Part shown: piece by piece, positions 44,401 to 53,914 of the stretch | Position numbering within the stretch: the first letter of the stretch is position 1 | Layout of the letters: every line of letters starts with the position of its first letter | Source of the DNA: Parachaetomium inaequale | Lineage: Eukaryota; Ascomycota; Sordariomycetes; Sordariales; Chaetomiaceae | NCBI GenBank assembly: GCA_033296685.1 | Contig: MU854386.1 | Span: 66,086-130,085, forward strand | Length of the DNA: 64,000 bases | Direction: 5' to 3' | The notes under the pieces: model-generated | Databases searched by the model: none | What the model was told of the DNA's origin: nothing | The model's input: the letters and a program-made list of their open reading frames with translations, nothing else | Made by a program: the position numbers and the translations under genes

Positions 44401-44756
44401 TCGACGCCCTCCACCTTGCCATCGCCAGCATGCAGATAAGGTGCGCGAAGGTCCTTTGGAGCTACCGGCAGCCCGAGTTCAACGGATGGAGTACTTGCAT
44501 CGTGTTTGAGCGCGACAAGGCAGTCCTGAGACGGAAGTGGGTGACGACGAGTGCCGACGTGTGGTGGGCGCACGACGCGCCGCCGCCGCCGGGTGTCAGT
44601 GTCACGGCCACGGACCCTCTCGGAGGGCACGCAAAAATAGTCGATGCACTGAAGAAAGCCGGCCCTTGGGAAAGCTCGGCCCAGCAGCTTCAGTTGAACA
44701 CGACGAAACCTGACTTGCTGGCTCTTGGCCCTTCTCCTCCTCGTTTCCTTCCCTAG
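41433..44756 (+). CDS. HET-domain protein with C-terminal ankyrin repeats
   Basis: A candidate heterokaryon-incompatibility or stress-death protein; HET domains trigger fungal cell death when activated, and ankyrin repeats would be the sensing or partner-binding part. A single exon of 1107 residues starts 'MRLLHTTQIKLIEIYGQHVP', the usual HET opening, which is why the internal Met is chosen over the frame start at 41283. HET motifs: 'YAVLSHTWGDEEVTLQDL', 'IWIDTCCIDKTSSADLSEAI', 'RWFTRGWTLQELIASREVHF', then 'RVEDIAYCLLGIFDVNMPLL'. The region at residues about 280-720 has no recognised domain. Ankyrin units run from about 725 to 1013 ('TPLHLAALLGRADILRCLV', 'TPLHRAAAMGNVRATRYIL', 'TPLWHAACTDSREVVKMLL', 'TPIHVACREGQAQSLAALL'). 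No NACHT or NB-ARC P-loop is seen, so this is not an NLR. The frame is intact. Confidence 0.92.
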   Translation: MRLLHTTQIKLIEIYGQHVPPYAVLSHTWGDEEVTLQDLLELSRGHGQWTDSLVLSMQRFDKIRKCAEVARRENMQYIWIDTCCIDKTSSADLSEAINSMYRWYHEAEICYAYLCDVSPASAEGMFDTNSSFRLSRWFTRGWTLQELIASREVHFFARDWSYLGSKQKSNNFTELLNSITGVHRDVLSGVLAPADISIASRMRWAAFRKTTRVEDIAYCLLGIFDVNMPLLYGEGKSAFIRLQEAILLKDDDQSLFAWHSGPQDEAQESAAASSSRLWGLLAESPDQFWDAGDLNYAMPLNFVGSPAAVTSKGLRVDLCLRECSEPAGADYAVTLSCEKVVAGHRVAPVLYLRRLWGQGDQFARVLAEIPSFERPEHYSSDLDQPGFYETVFVRQQPASGLPLIRISPAKEPFLAMPSNAQMVPWNIKGVHPRTIWNERSQCLETRDFNVGHAIGVFRLAIGEAENARAMDLAVGMHISNHRSCRSWCHLMPPSSLDQKLEDLFDDVNQGRRAVPDIQYEAVSAQVASDGELSVTAAVSEGYGHRSLAVSLHVFSRGGLPSHTAPKSLPLAHFSPEGNDIRNIWWAAVIGEKFVVDALPGAITSVAELRGDKNYKGHQEYADTAAQHAVERLLAGITIADSLEVSVFQRVKSAGKVRVAPGFTRSPTGTPIESLPEYCERAIPGIYDDSWNLARACFNGESNDIFAMITNEGFDDNDEADSFLQFWPLHWAVLGGYLAAVSVLLDKADPLRSSTRRFTPLHLAALLGRADILRCLVKAIGDVDKRNQNGTIKLQDCPMHLAAAHATNASFWEKAENSGTLSEFLFADFTYNALGETPLHRAAAMGNVRATRYILDHCTSANSADARALMNVNALDHRGRTPLWHAACTDSREVVKMLLDAGAFANLAGDEGLTPIHVACREGQAQSLAALLEGGANPNLLAPDVPLLPSHIACIFGHAPCLKLLLEHSAETTTALVNDVPAEDESHEMRFDALHLAIASMQIRCAKVLWSYRQPEFNGWSTCIVFERDKAVLRRKWVTTSADVWWAHDAPPPPGVSVTATDPLGGHAKIVDALKKAGPWESSAQQLQLNTTKPDLLALGPSPPRFLP

Positions 44757-46549
44757 ATGCTTCAGAGATGGAGCCGAGAACCGAGGTAGTCCCCCAATTC
44801 AAGTCGACGATACCGGGGATATCTAGCTCGACCGGCCCGAGCGACAAGGCGTGATAGAGGAGCCCTGTTGTGTCACTGTGGCATATCAGCATGAAGACTC
44901 AACCAGTGTTTTGCCGGACGGAAGGTAGTGTCGATCCATTCGGTCAGGGGGTTGAAGAGGATGAGCTTGAGCTTTTTGAAGAGCGGCTGCTGCTCCCGCT
45001 CAAACCTGCCGGTCTGACTTGGTGTTAATGGTGAGTGAAGGAGATACTGTTGGTAGGGGGTGATGCTTTGCGGATGAAAGACATCCATCCCCATTGAGCG
45101 TTCTGAAACGAGAGTTTGGTTAGTAGCCGTCCTTGTACTCGGAAATCAGTCAGTGAGTGAGCATATCCAGCACATCATAGTCTAGGATGAGGTGAAGAAT
45201 GGCCTGGAAAGAGATTTTGTGATTTTCTCATGAATGGAGCCGAGATTTAGGTCAGTTTGTTTCTGTAACTTGTTTGCCAAATCCGTGCTTTGGGGTTCAC
45301 TTATAGCCTGGGCAGTGGATGGCGTCGCAGGCTTGGGGTTGAACCAGGAACAGTGACGTCAAGATTCATCGAAACGCAGGGGAAATGCACCCTTTGACAG
45401 CCGTTTCACGTTAGCATTCTGAATGAAACTGTAGGATAGAGTTTGTGCATGGGTAAGTAAATTGAGGCATGCTATATAAATTTACAGCTGCCCTTCAAGT
45501 CAAGCATGGATCTATGTGCAATGGTCCCTCTCTCTTACAATGGATTGTTTACGATCTCTTTCGCCATCTCTACAAAATCCCACAACTGGGCCTGAAACAA
45601 TCAAAGGTTTGTCGGATTCTCGGAACTAGGGAAGCGGTGATGGTTCGTCCGAAAACCGAAGCCTCTGATACAACTGACTCGACCATCACTTCAAGTAGGG
45701 TTAGGGTCTGCAACCTGGAAGGCAGATCATGCTCGGTCGGGTATGGCGGCTGCGGTCGACGTTTGCTTCTGGCAGGAGACAGAGAGTGGCAGCTGCGCGG
45801 GATTTGCCCGTGGTGCTCTCACGTTATCTCGATTCGTCCGCTTGGTTCCGCCGTGGCTCCCGCGCTAACCCACTGCAACCGCCCCTGCCTGGGCTGAGCA
45901 TTCCGCAACGACCCTGAGTTTTGGGAACCCCCACGCGGCACAGGGGCTCCTGCCAGAAGCTCTCTTGCTGTTGGTGTAACCCGGGCCTTACCCCGCCGTC
46001 AGAGCCCAAACTCCCGACTCCCAAATTTGGGGGCTTCCCTGTCTCCAAAACCATCATTCTGACCATCTTTTCCCCCGTCCAACCGGCCACTGCTTGTGAG
46101 AGCCTTGCTGGTGCATTTGCATGCCTTTTTGGCCACAGCAATGGCAGCAATGGCAGCAATGACAGCCACGACAGCCACGACAGGGGTGATTTCCATCCGT
46201 CAGAGCTTGTCTGTTTCGACGAGACAGCCGTGGAGGGAGCATCGAGGGAGGAAGCAGGGCTGGCTCTCTGGCAGTGGGGTGTGGAGATGAGCGTGGGGGC
46301 ATCCCGCTTGCCTGGTCGCGCCTGGGCAACCTGGGGAAGCAGCCGCTGCGGCCCCTCTGAGCTTTTTACGGAATTATTGAACTCGACACCGACCCTCGCC
46401 CAATCTGCGTCGACGTGCTTCGCAAGACCGCTCTCCCCGATGTCCTTCTTCTGCTGCCGAGAGGCGCGCGCCGCGGCCTGACCTCGACGACCTTTTCCCG
46501 CATTTCTTCCGAAGCCGGCCCAACGCAGCAGCCCAGCAGCCCAGCAGCC
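44757..46549. other. intergenic region, no gene seen
   Basis: About 1.8 kb between the HET gene and the C2H2 factor. 45100-45700 is AT-richer; a GTAGGGTTAGGGT double hexamer near 45696 resembles telomere/Tbf1 sites. Around 46135-46195 a short imperfect tandem of GGCAGCAAT and GACAGCCAC units occurs. A short upstream frame at 46440 ('MSFFCCREARAAA') lies in the leader of the downstream factor and could be a uORF. No protein gene is supported. Confidence 0.45.
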
Positions 46550-49361
46550 ATGGACTCCCCGTCCCAGTCCAACGGGCAGCAAGATCCGCACGCCCAGAAC
46601 CAGGACCAGAACCGCGCCGCTGGGCCGGGCCCTTACAAGCGCGCGAGCCGGAAGGGGGCGCCGCGCCGTTTCGCTTGCGAGTACCCGGGTTGCGACAAGC
46701 TCTACTCGAGGGCCGAGCACCTCCAGCGACACCAACTAAACCGTGCGATAGCCTGCCTACCTCTGCTCGAGTCTGTTGCCCCGAGCTGACCTGCTGACGG
46801 AATCCAGATGCCCCCAAGGAGATCTACCGTTGCGACATTGCCGGGGTATGCGCGCGCTCCCTTCACACTGTTTCAACTCCTCCAAGCACGCGCCCACCCG
46901 GTCGCCTCCCCTCTCTCTTCTCCGCTCCTCCAACACCTGACCAGGCGCGAGCCCCGCTGACGCCGCCGGGCAGTGTGAACAGAAGTTTGTGCGCGCAGAC
47001 CTTCTAGCCCGCCACAGGAAGCGGCACTCCTCCTCGTACATCCCCAGGAACCGGATGCCCAGTTTCAGCGCCACTACCGACTCTTCGCCGCCGGCCACTG
47101 TGCTATCCCCGACCACCGGCCCCGAAGCCCGCCCGGTCCTGCCCCGGGCCCCGCACGACGCCGCCATCTTGCTTGGCCCCGACTCGAGCTCACAACCGTC
47201 TCCGCCTCTACCAACTCCCGGCCCGCGCAGGATGCACCAACACCCCGGCTGGCACCCCCAACTGCCCGACATGGGCGCCTGCAACATCATCCGGCCCAAG
47301 CCTGGCTACTACCCCCAGCAAGAGCAGCGGGTCCCAGAGCAGCCCACCCCGATGTCGTATCACACCGCCGAGTTCCAGCCCAACGACATGTCCCGCGAGA
47401 ACTTTGCCGTGTGGCTGTTCAACCCTCACGCGCCTTACGGCGAGTTCAACGTCTCTCACGTGCCCTTTATCGACGGCGGGCTGGAGTCGACGCTCAACAA
47501 CAACATCCATTACGATTATGAGTCGCTGACCAGCGGCCGATCCCAGCTCGAGACACCCACCCGCTTCGTCGAGACCGACGAGCTCATCTCCGAGTTCCGC
47601 CGCCAGGAGATCCTCCGATGGTTCCAGATGTTCCGCAACAAGCAGCCCAAAGCCGAGCCCCTCGTTGCCAACCTCGTCCACGACAGCAGCGGAGACATCC
47701 CTGCTCTAGGCCTCGAGATGATGCGTGACTGTTTGCAGGAATACTGGGATCGTGTGTCGCCTCGTTTGCCTATCGTCCACCAGCCGACTTTCTCGTGCAA
47801 CCGCTGCTCCGTCTACCTCCTCATGGTTATGGTTGCTCTGGGCGCTGTTTCGCTGCGCACCAGAGACTCGACCGGTAACCTTGCTGACTATGGTGGTTTT
47901 GCGGATATGGTCATACTGGGCATCAGGTCGGAAATCCTCACTGCCGAGGAGGCACAGCCCCCCGTGTCTCTCTGGGTATCCCAGGCCCTTCTGCTGCTCG
48001 AGTTTTACGAAAAGATGTACTCGTCCCGGCGCCTGCACGAGCGAGCCCACATCTACCACTCGGTCGCCCTCACCCTTCTCCGCCGAGGAAGCCCCCTTAT
48101 TGGCCGTTCCGGGAGCGAGTCACCCCCCGAGGTGCCCTCGGCCGAGCAGCCACAGGGTGTCTCGCTCGACTCCCACACCTGGTGGTGCCGATGGGCCGAG
48201 ACCGAAGCCATGCACCGAGTTGTCTTTGCTGCTTTCATGATGGATGTCATCCACGCCGCCATGTTTGGGCACGCCGCAGACATGGCGCCTCACGAGATCC
48301 GACTGCCGCTACCTTGCGACGACAACATGTGGACAGCATCGAACCCGGACACGGTACGCCAGTTGGACCAAAACCTTCGCATGTATGGCATCAAGCCGGT
48401 ATTCTTCCTAGACGGCCTGAAGCGTGCTCTCCACGGAAAGGAGGTCAAGACCCATTCGTTCGGCCGCATGATTATCATGTCTGGCCTCCTGAGCGTTGGC
48501 TGGCATCTCAGCCATAGAGAGACACACCTGAAGTGGCTGGACTTGACTGCGCCGTCTGCCGAGACCCACGAGGCTTGGAAGAAGATCCTGCTGCGCGCCT
48601 TCGATGACTGGAAGCACAGCTTTGACGCAGCTCAGGGCGCAGCGGGGAACCCAACACTCGTCGACGCGCCAGGCTCAAATGGTCCTGTCCACAGCGCCGC
48701 TGTCCTCTACCATTTGGCCCAGATCAGCTTGCATGTCGACATCATCGACTGCCAGGTTTACGCCGGCGCAAAGCGCTTGCTCGGGAGAAAGGTTTCGGTC
48801 AGGGACTACACCAACGTCGTCGCTCGGATGAGAGCATGGGCCTCTCTGCCGTCGACGCGCCATGCCATCTTGCACGCCTTCAAGCTCCTTCATCGGGTCC
48901 TGGTCGACTCCCGACGCAGCGCAAGCGTAGGGGACCGCGAGCGCCTGGATATCGGGCCCGGCGTCGTCAGCCTTCCACCGATCGAGGTCCAGACCTACTC
49001 CTGCCGCCACGAGTCGGACCCGCACCGGCCCTGGGTCATGTACTACGCAGCCCTGAGCATCTGGTCCTTTGTGCGCGCCATCAGCCGCCAGGACTCGCTT
49101 CAGGAGCCGAGCAGCCACGCGGGTGGTCCTTTCCGGCCCGGCAAGTCTCTGCCCGTCAACTATCGGCGCGTGGCCGCCTACTTGTCCAACATTGCGAACC
49201 TACCCGAGCTCACCGAGAGCGCCGCGATGGGCCTGGGGGACGGACTACCGGAACTGCTGGACACCTTGCACTCGGTTCTTGCCGAGGCGCATTCCGAGAT
49301 ACTGCAGGAAGCACACGAGCGGCTGAGGATATGCAAGGAGATGCTCACTAACACTGGATGA
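46550..49361 (+). CDS. C2H2 zinc-finger / fungal-specific transcription factor
   Basis: A nuclear regulator with two classical zinc fingers and a fungal_trans-type middle region. Exons 46550-46742, 46808-46845 (a 38-bp micro-exon) and 46974-49361 give about 872 residues. Splicing is required to complete both fingers: finger 1 'CEYPGCDKLYSRAEHLQRHQ' gets its last His from exon 2, and finger 2 runs from exon 2 'YRCDIAG' into exon 3 'CEQKFVRADLLARHRKRH'. Both match CX4CX12HX3-4H. A Pro/Ser-rich region follows, then the regulatory domain from about residue 290 ('YWDRVSPRLPIVHQPTFSCN', 'TEAMHRVVFAAFMMDVIHAA'). Targets are unknown. The nearest neighbour downstream is a decayed oxidoreductase. Confidence 0.88.
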
Positions 49362-49716
49362 GAACAGCTTTGGAGACGCTGTCGATGCATTGTTGGCTAC
49401 GTGCATGGAGAGGGGGGAGCCTCCAAGTTCCCGCCGAGTTAGAAAGGCCCTTCTGCATGGTGCCCTCATGCCCCGACTAGAGGGTTTCTGGGCGGCCTAG
49501 TCTTCCGAAGGGCACGTCGCTTCCGTAGACGTCGGGTATTTGCCACGGTTGCAACCGCATATCAAGATTGAGAAGTAAGTGTAGCGAGGGTCGCCACTTG
49601 GAAGAGGCCCCAAGGCTAACTTAACCAAGCTTAACCTAGGCTTTTACGGCCGTCATGTCTTCGCCCACGGCTTACTTCTATGCCAACTTCTAGCACACTG
49701 TCCGCTAAGCTACACC
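49362..49716. other. convergent intergenic region
   Basis: About 355 bp between the transcription factor and the oxidoreductase remnant. It contains short CTTAACC/CTTAACT-type repeats near 49616-49640; otherwise nothing. Confidence 0.5.
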
Positions 49717-51266
49717 TCAAAGCTTGAAGTACCCCCTCCACAGCTTGCGGAACTTCTCCCGCGAATCGTACTTCTTCGCGATGCTTCTCAGCCTCGCCAC
49801 ATTCTCCTTCCCATACCCAGCATACACGTCCTGCGTCTTCCCCCCATAGTTCATGTATATATACCCGTTCTTGGACCGCGCCCCGCGCGACGCCGCAAGC
49901 GCATTCACCTTGTCCACCAGCTCCTTGGAACCAATCTCGACCGCCTCGTCTAGCGCCGCGCTCGTCCAACTCGTCGTCAGCTGCACGATCATGATCGGCC
50001 CGTCTTCCGGCTTTAAACCCAGCGCGTTCCCGCCGTTGACCTGCATCGCCTCCAGGATGTTGGACGAGATGGCCTGGTAGATGAGGTAGGGCGACACGGT
50101 GGAGTTGTCGGCCGCGGCGGCGGCGAGCAGCCGTGCCACATGCTCCTCCCACAGCGGCACGATGTCCAGGAGCAGGTCCGGGGTCGCGGTCGCGGCAACG
50201 GTGGTGTCCCACCATGTCTGCCGCATGCCCCCGGCCTGCTCGATGTCGCGCGAGAGCCGCGAGACGTTGGCCAGCCGTGTGTTGTTGACCAGCGTGGGCA
50301 GCGCCGCATCATGGAACGCGGCAAACACCGCCGGCGGGGAGGCGATGTCGGAGTGCGTGGCGTGGAACTGGTCGCTGAGTGTCACATAGCCGCCCAGCTC
50401 AGCCGCATAGGTCATGACAAAGTATGTGTGTGCCGCCGGGTCGGCAGCCAGCCCCTTGACCAGCAAATCGTGCATCAGCGGGATGAGCTTCCCGTTCTCC
50501 GACGCCGGATACACCCGCGAACTCGCCCACAAGTCGCCCTGCTCGAACGACACGAGATCAAACCGCGTCACAATCCCAAAGTTCGACCCGCCCCCGCCGC
50601 GCAGCGCCCAGTAGAGATCTGCATTCTCCCTCGGCGAAGCATTCACGATCTCCCCGGACGCGAGCACAACCTCTACTTCCGCACATTGTCGCACGCCCAG
50701 CCCCGCGTCCCGGAGAAATACGAGATCCCCCCGCCCAGCGTCAGCCCGCTCACGCCGACAGTTGAGCTCCGCCCGCCGACCACGGCCAGGCCCAGCGGGT
50801 CGAGCGCATCCGAGACATTGACCCACCGGTTGCCCGCGCCCACGGACACGGTCTGCCGGTCGGCCGAGACGGCGATGGTGCCGAGGTTGGCTAGGTCCAG
50901 CGTCACGCCGGAGGGGATGTTGGAGCCGCCTTCGAAGGCTGTGTGGCCGCCCGCCTTGACGGTGAAGGGCGCGTTGTGGGTGGTTAGGATCTTGATGGTG
51001 GCCGCGACGTCGGCGGCCGTGTTGGGGGTTACGAAGCAGGCGGGGTGGACTTCGCTTTGGCGCGCGGACCAGTAGGTGTTGTGGTTGGTGTAGGCGGGGG
51101 TGTTGGGGAGGGTGACGAGGTTGGGGAGGGCTGTGAGGAGGGTTTTGCACTGCGGGTGTTGTTAGATGGGTAGTATGGACTGAGGTGGGATGTGTGGGTG
51201 TCTTACGATGTTGGAGCAGTCAGTTGCGGCGGTTGGGAGCGCCAAGGCAAGGAAGACGGGCCATAT
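49717..51266 (-). pseudogene. berberine-bridge-type FAD oxidoreductase, frame-disrupted
   Basis: Secreted flavoenzymes of this family oxidise sugars or secondary metabolites. Three parts can be aligned. Exon 1 (about 51266-51207) would encode a signal-like 'WPVFLALALPTAATDCSNI', but its frame has no ATG (ATA at 51266-51264 stands where Met is expected). After a 57-bp intron (GTAAGA, branch CTAAC, CGCAG) comes 'CKTLLTALPNLVTLPNTPAY', 'FTVKAGGHTAFEGGSN' with the His that covalently binds FAD, and 'GLTLGGGISYFSGTRGWACD'. At about 50680-50690 the frame shifts by one base, and the C-terminal two thirds continue in another frame from 'AEVEVVLASGEIVNASP' to 'YDSREKFRKLWRGYFKL'. One missing base would explain the break. 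Either a young pseudogene or assembly indels; both the missing start and the shift point to decay. Confidence 0.72.
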
Positions 51267-52775
51267 TGTTGTGTCATTTTGGGACGAATGGGGGCTGTTG
51301 TTGTTAAACGATACACGCCTGGCTCGAGTAAGAGATGTTTCACCACGGGAGACGCGGTGGACTTAAACGCTTCAATAGCAATTCACACCGGAACTCCACG
51401 GATGCAGCTGTCGATCCGAGGGTTCGATCATGTAATTTTCCACGACCCGGATATGCAGGGTCTCCCGAGTTGTGCCACGCTGCTGCAGGCTGCAGAGGGC
51501 TTTCTCTGAACCGGGGGGGGGTCGATCCGGGTAAAATTGTCGCTTTGCTTCGCTCCATTGATCAATGGCTAGCCGGCCAAGTCCGAGCATGTGCGCTGTC
51601 TGTCTTTGCAGGCTGCTTGGACAAGAGAAGATCGGCTCCAATCACAACACTGGGCGAGAAACCCCTTGTAGATGCGTCAGCGCTAACGACGGATCCGCGT
51701 GTTTCCGTTGTGCGTGCGATTTCGCTTTCCTGGTTTGTAGGGTTGTAACGTCGCACTGCAGGCCGACAACGACTTGCTCTGTGCTCGGCTTGGCCACAGC
51801 TTTGTCTTGGAGTTGGCGGGGAATGTCTCACTGGAAACGAAACTTGAACCGGTCCGTCTTCTTTCTATCTTCTTCGAGGTCTCGGGTGTCTTGTTTGGAA
51901 AGCGGACGGCACGGTATGGTTTCGGTGTCGTCCGAGAACCGAGATGCGACGAGTTACGATGGGCAAGTGAGAAAGGTTTGGATGCAACGTAAGTAAATGG
52001 GATAAACTCGGGTGATTCGCCTGGAGCCGTAGAACTATAGTTACAATGCAGCTCGATAGGACTCGTGACCCTCCTGTGCTGCCGAATGCCCCAGCTTGGG
52101 TGTCCTCCGTTTCCCCCTTCGAGCAATGCGAGCTTCCTTGGTTCTCGACTGCCCAGGTGTAGAGGGCTGTAGAGGACTAGAGGCAGCCGTTAGCTCAATC
52201 GGTTAGTTCCAATCTTGCTTTTCAGTCTCCAAGATTAGCGGTTAGACTACGAGGATCTTAGCTTTAGCTAGGTAAGTAATGGTTAGGTATATGTACTAGC
52301 TTCTTGCTAAGCTATAGTGTCTCCGTGCCTTATTAACAAACAACTGTAATATCTTGCTACCTTTTTAACAATATAGACATTGCTTGTAGTTAACAATCGA
52401 AGAAATGAGGTTTAGTCTAATTAATGCAAGTCACAGCGTGTGCATTACACTAGGCTATAGACGAAGCCTAGAACACCCGGTACTATTAGTGAAGCCGTCA
52501 GACGCCTTCGCCTCCCACGCATCGCTAATACCGCCCGTGATCTCGAGCAGGTCAAGCGGCCCGGGGAGAAAATGTCTGAGAGCCAGTCATTCCCTTTCCT
52601 CCCAATCAAGCAAATCTGTTGCTGGTCTGGCGCGCTGCTTCGACCAACTACCTAGGCTCGACACAATTCTCTCAACACTCCCTTCAAGACTCAGAAATAG
52701 ACAATGTGAGCTTCAAGGAACCCCTAAGTCGTCATGATAATTTTCCTCGGTTTCATAGGATTTAGAGGTGTACCC
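51267..52775. other. intergenic region with AT-rich, TA-rich patch
   Basis: About 1.5 kb. 51300-52140 is of ordinary composition with unsupported open frames. 52175-52480 turns rich in CTA/TAG and TTA/TAA triplets, similar to RIP-altered sequence, and starts with a tRNA-like fragment at 52184-52206. The frame at 52405-52737 shows no motif. No gene is supported. Confidence 0.45.
52184..52206 (+). other. tRNA 5'-half-like relic (A-box match)
   Basis: GCAGCCGTTAGCTCAATCGG followed by TTAG looks like the acceptor 5' strand and D arm of a tRNA, including an RNA polymerase III A-box. No anticodon arm or T arm with a proper GGTTCGANNCC B-box follows, so it is not a functional tRNA. It may be a degenerate tRNA or the head of a tRNA-derived SINE. 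Confidence 0.35.
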
Positions 52776-53443
52776 CTAGCTACCAAGACGGCACGTTAAC
52801 AGAAAGAGTTTGTTGTCATCTCTCGTGCCGTTGAGCATGTATATCTCGTCCAGAAGCCTGTTCGCCGCGTTTGCGCGACGGTTGGTAGCAATTTCGGTCT
52901 CCTCCTGCACCCTGCGAATGAAAGCTGCACGTGTGGCGGAAGTCGAACATCCATGTGCAAGTCGGGCTGAAACAGTGCCGCGGGCAAGGGCTGTCCCACG
53001 CCGTCAAACTCGGCCAGGATACGATATTCGTCGGCTGAAATGCCACCCCAGAGTAAGACCTCATGTAGGTACGGATCGCGTTCCATATCGCCGATGCCGA
53101 GGGCCCCGGCGATGCCGTAAGCGTCGTAAACCCTCGCCAACCCCCTTAACCAAACGGCGATGATGACGACATCAGTAGCCCCTTTTTTGATCAAGCACTC
53201 TCCTCTTCCTAAAGCCGCGTGCCATTTTGTGAACATGGAGATGAATGGGCCGGGCCGTCTCGATCGAATGTTGAGATGGTCGCGGCATGCTGCCGCGTCT
53301 GGAGGGCGAGTCGCGTCACGAGGTGACATGTTACCACCCCGGTCTCGGAAGGTGCTGTTTCGAGGCCAGTCCCTCGGATTGCAAACCTCGACGCGGAAGG
53401 CGATGTCAATAGGGCAACGGAAGGAGTCGATGTTGACGGCCAT
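52776..53443 (-). pseudogene. hypothetical fungal protein, probably frameshifted
   Basis: The N-terminal frame from Met at 53443 reads 'MAVNIDSFRCPIDIAFRVEV' and contains a protein-like stretch 'RPGPFISMFTKWHAALGRGE', 'GATDVVIIAVWLRGLARVYD', 'DPYLHEVLLWGGISADEYRI'. This resembles a fungal family of unknown function found next to incompatibility genes (possibly the one listed as DUF7587, from memory). Near 52920-52930 the frame loses sense; one base over, a helical coding-like segment continues ('FIRRVQEETEIATNRRANAA', 'NRLLDEIYMLNGTRDDN') to a stop at 52776-52778. No plausible intron bridges the two, so a one-base deletion is the simplest explanation. This is the second frame break in neighbouring genes. 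Confidence 0.42.
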
Positions 53444-53914
53444 CGGGGATGATGGCTCCGTGACTTGGGGCATGCAGAAGCGCAACTATGGTAGGTAGAT
53501 ACTATGGTAGGTAGATATTGTGATGAGCAAGGAGGAGAGAAGTATAAGAATCAGCAATCATCCCGTGGCTTGTTGGGCATGAATGCATCTGTTGTGGAAC
53601 ATGAGATGGGCCCCTCGAGCTCCGAGTGTGCTCTAGCTGAGGCAGGTTTCCTCGACAAAGTCTTGTAATAATTGGTCTCGCGTGGCCAACTTACTTTCCA
53701 GAGCTATTACAGTGAAATAAATACATTGTTAACTAGGACGTCACGCGTGAAAATAAAGTGTAAAAGCAACAAGCACATGGCATTCAAATAGCAATCTATA
53801 CGCTAAAGGTTGGTGAAATACTGGCATTCTCGTCCCGACTCAACTGCCCAAGCTGCTGTAGGCACTCATAAATCTTAGCCCATCTCAAGACTCAACCGAT
53901 CAACACCTGGGCCG
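53444..53914. other. intergenic region, AT-rich
   Basis: About 470 bp upstream of the previous remnant and downstream of the APH-like gene. It contains a perfect 16-bp tandem duplication at 53485-53516 and an AT-rich segment at 53690-53830. No gene is seen. Confidence 0.5.
53485..53516. repeat. 16-bp perfect tandem duplication
   Basis: The unit ACTATGGTAGGTAGAT occurs twice in direct succession, just upstream of the frame-broken orphan gene. Probably a replication-slippage duplication. Confidence 0.85.

Noticed and set aside
45824..46735. 303-codon minus-strand open frame
   Set aside because: It overlaps the promoter and first exon of the C2H2 factor in antisense, with Arg/Ser/Gly-rich content and no domain.
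52184..52260. Functional tRNA gene
   Set aside because: The A-box and D-arm match, but no anticodon arm, T arm or acceptor 3' strand can be folded.
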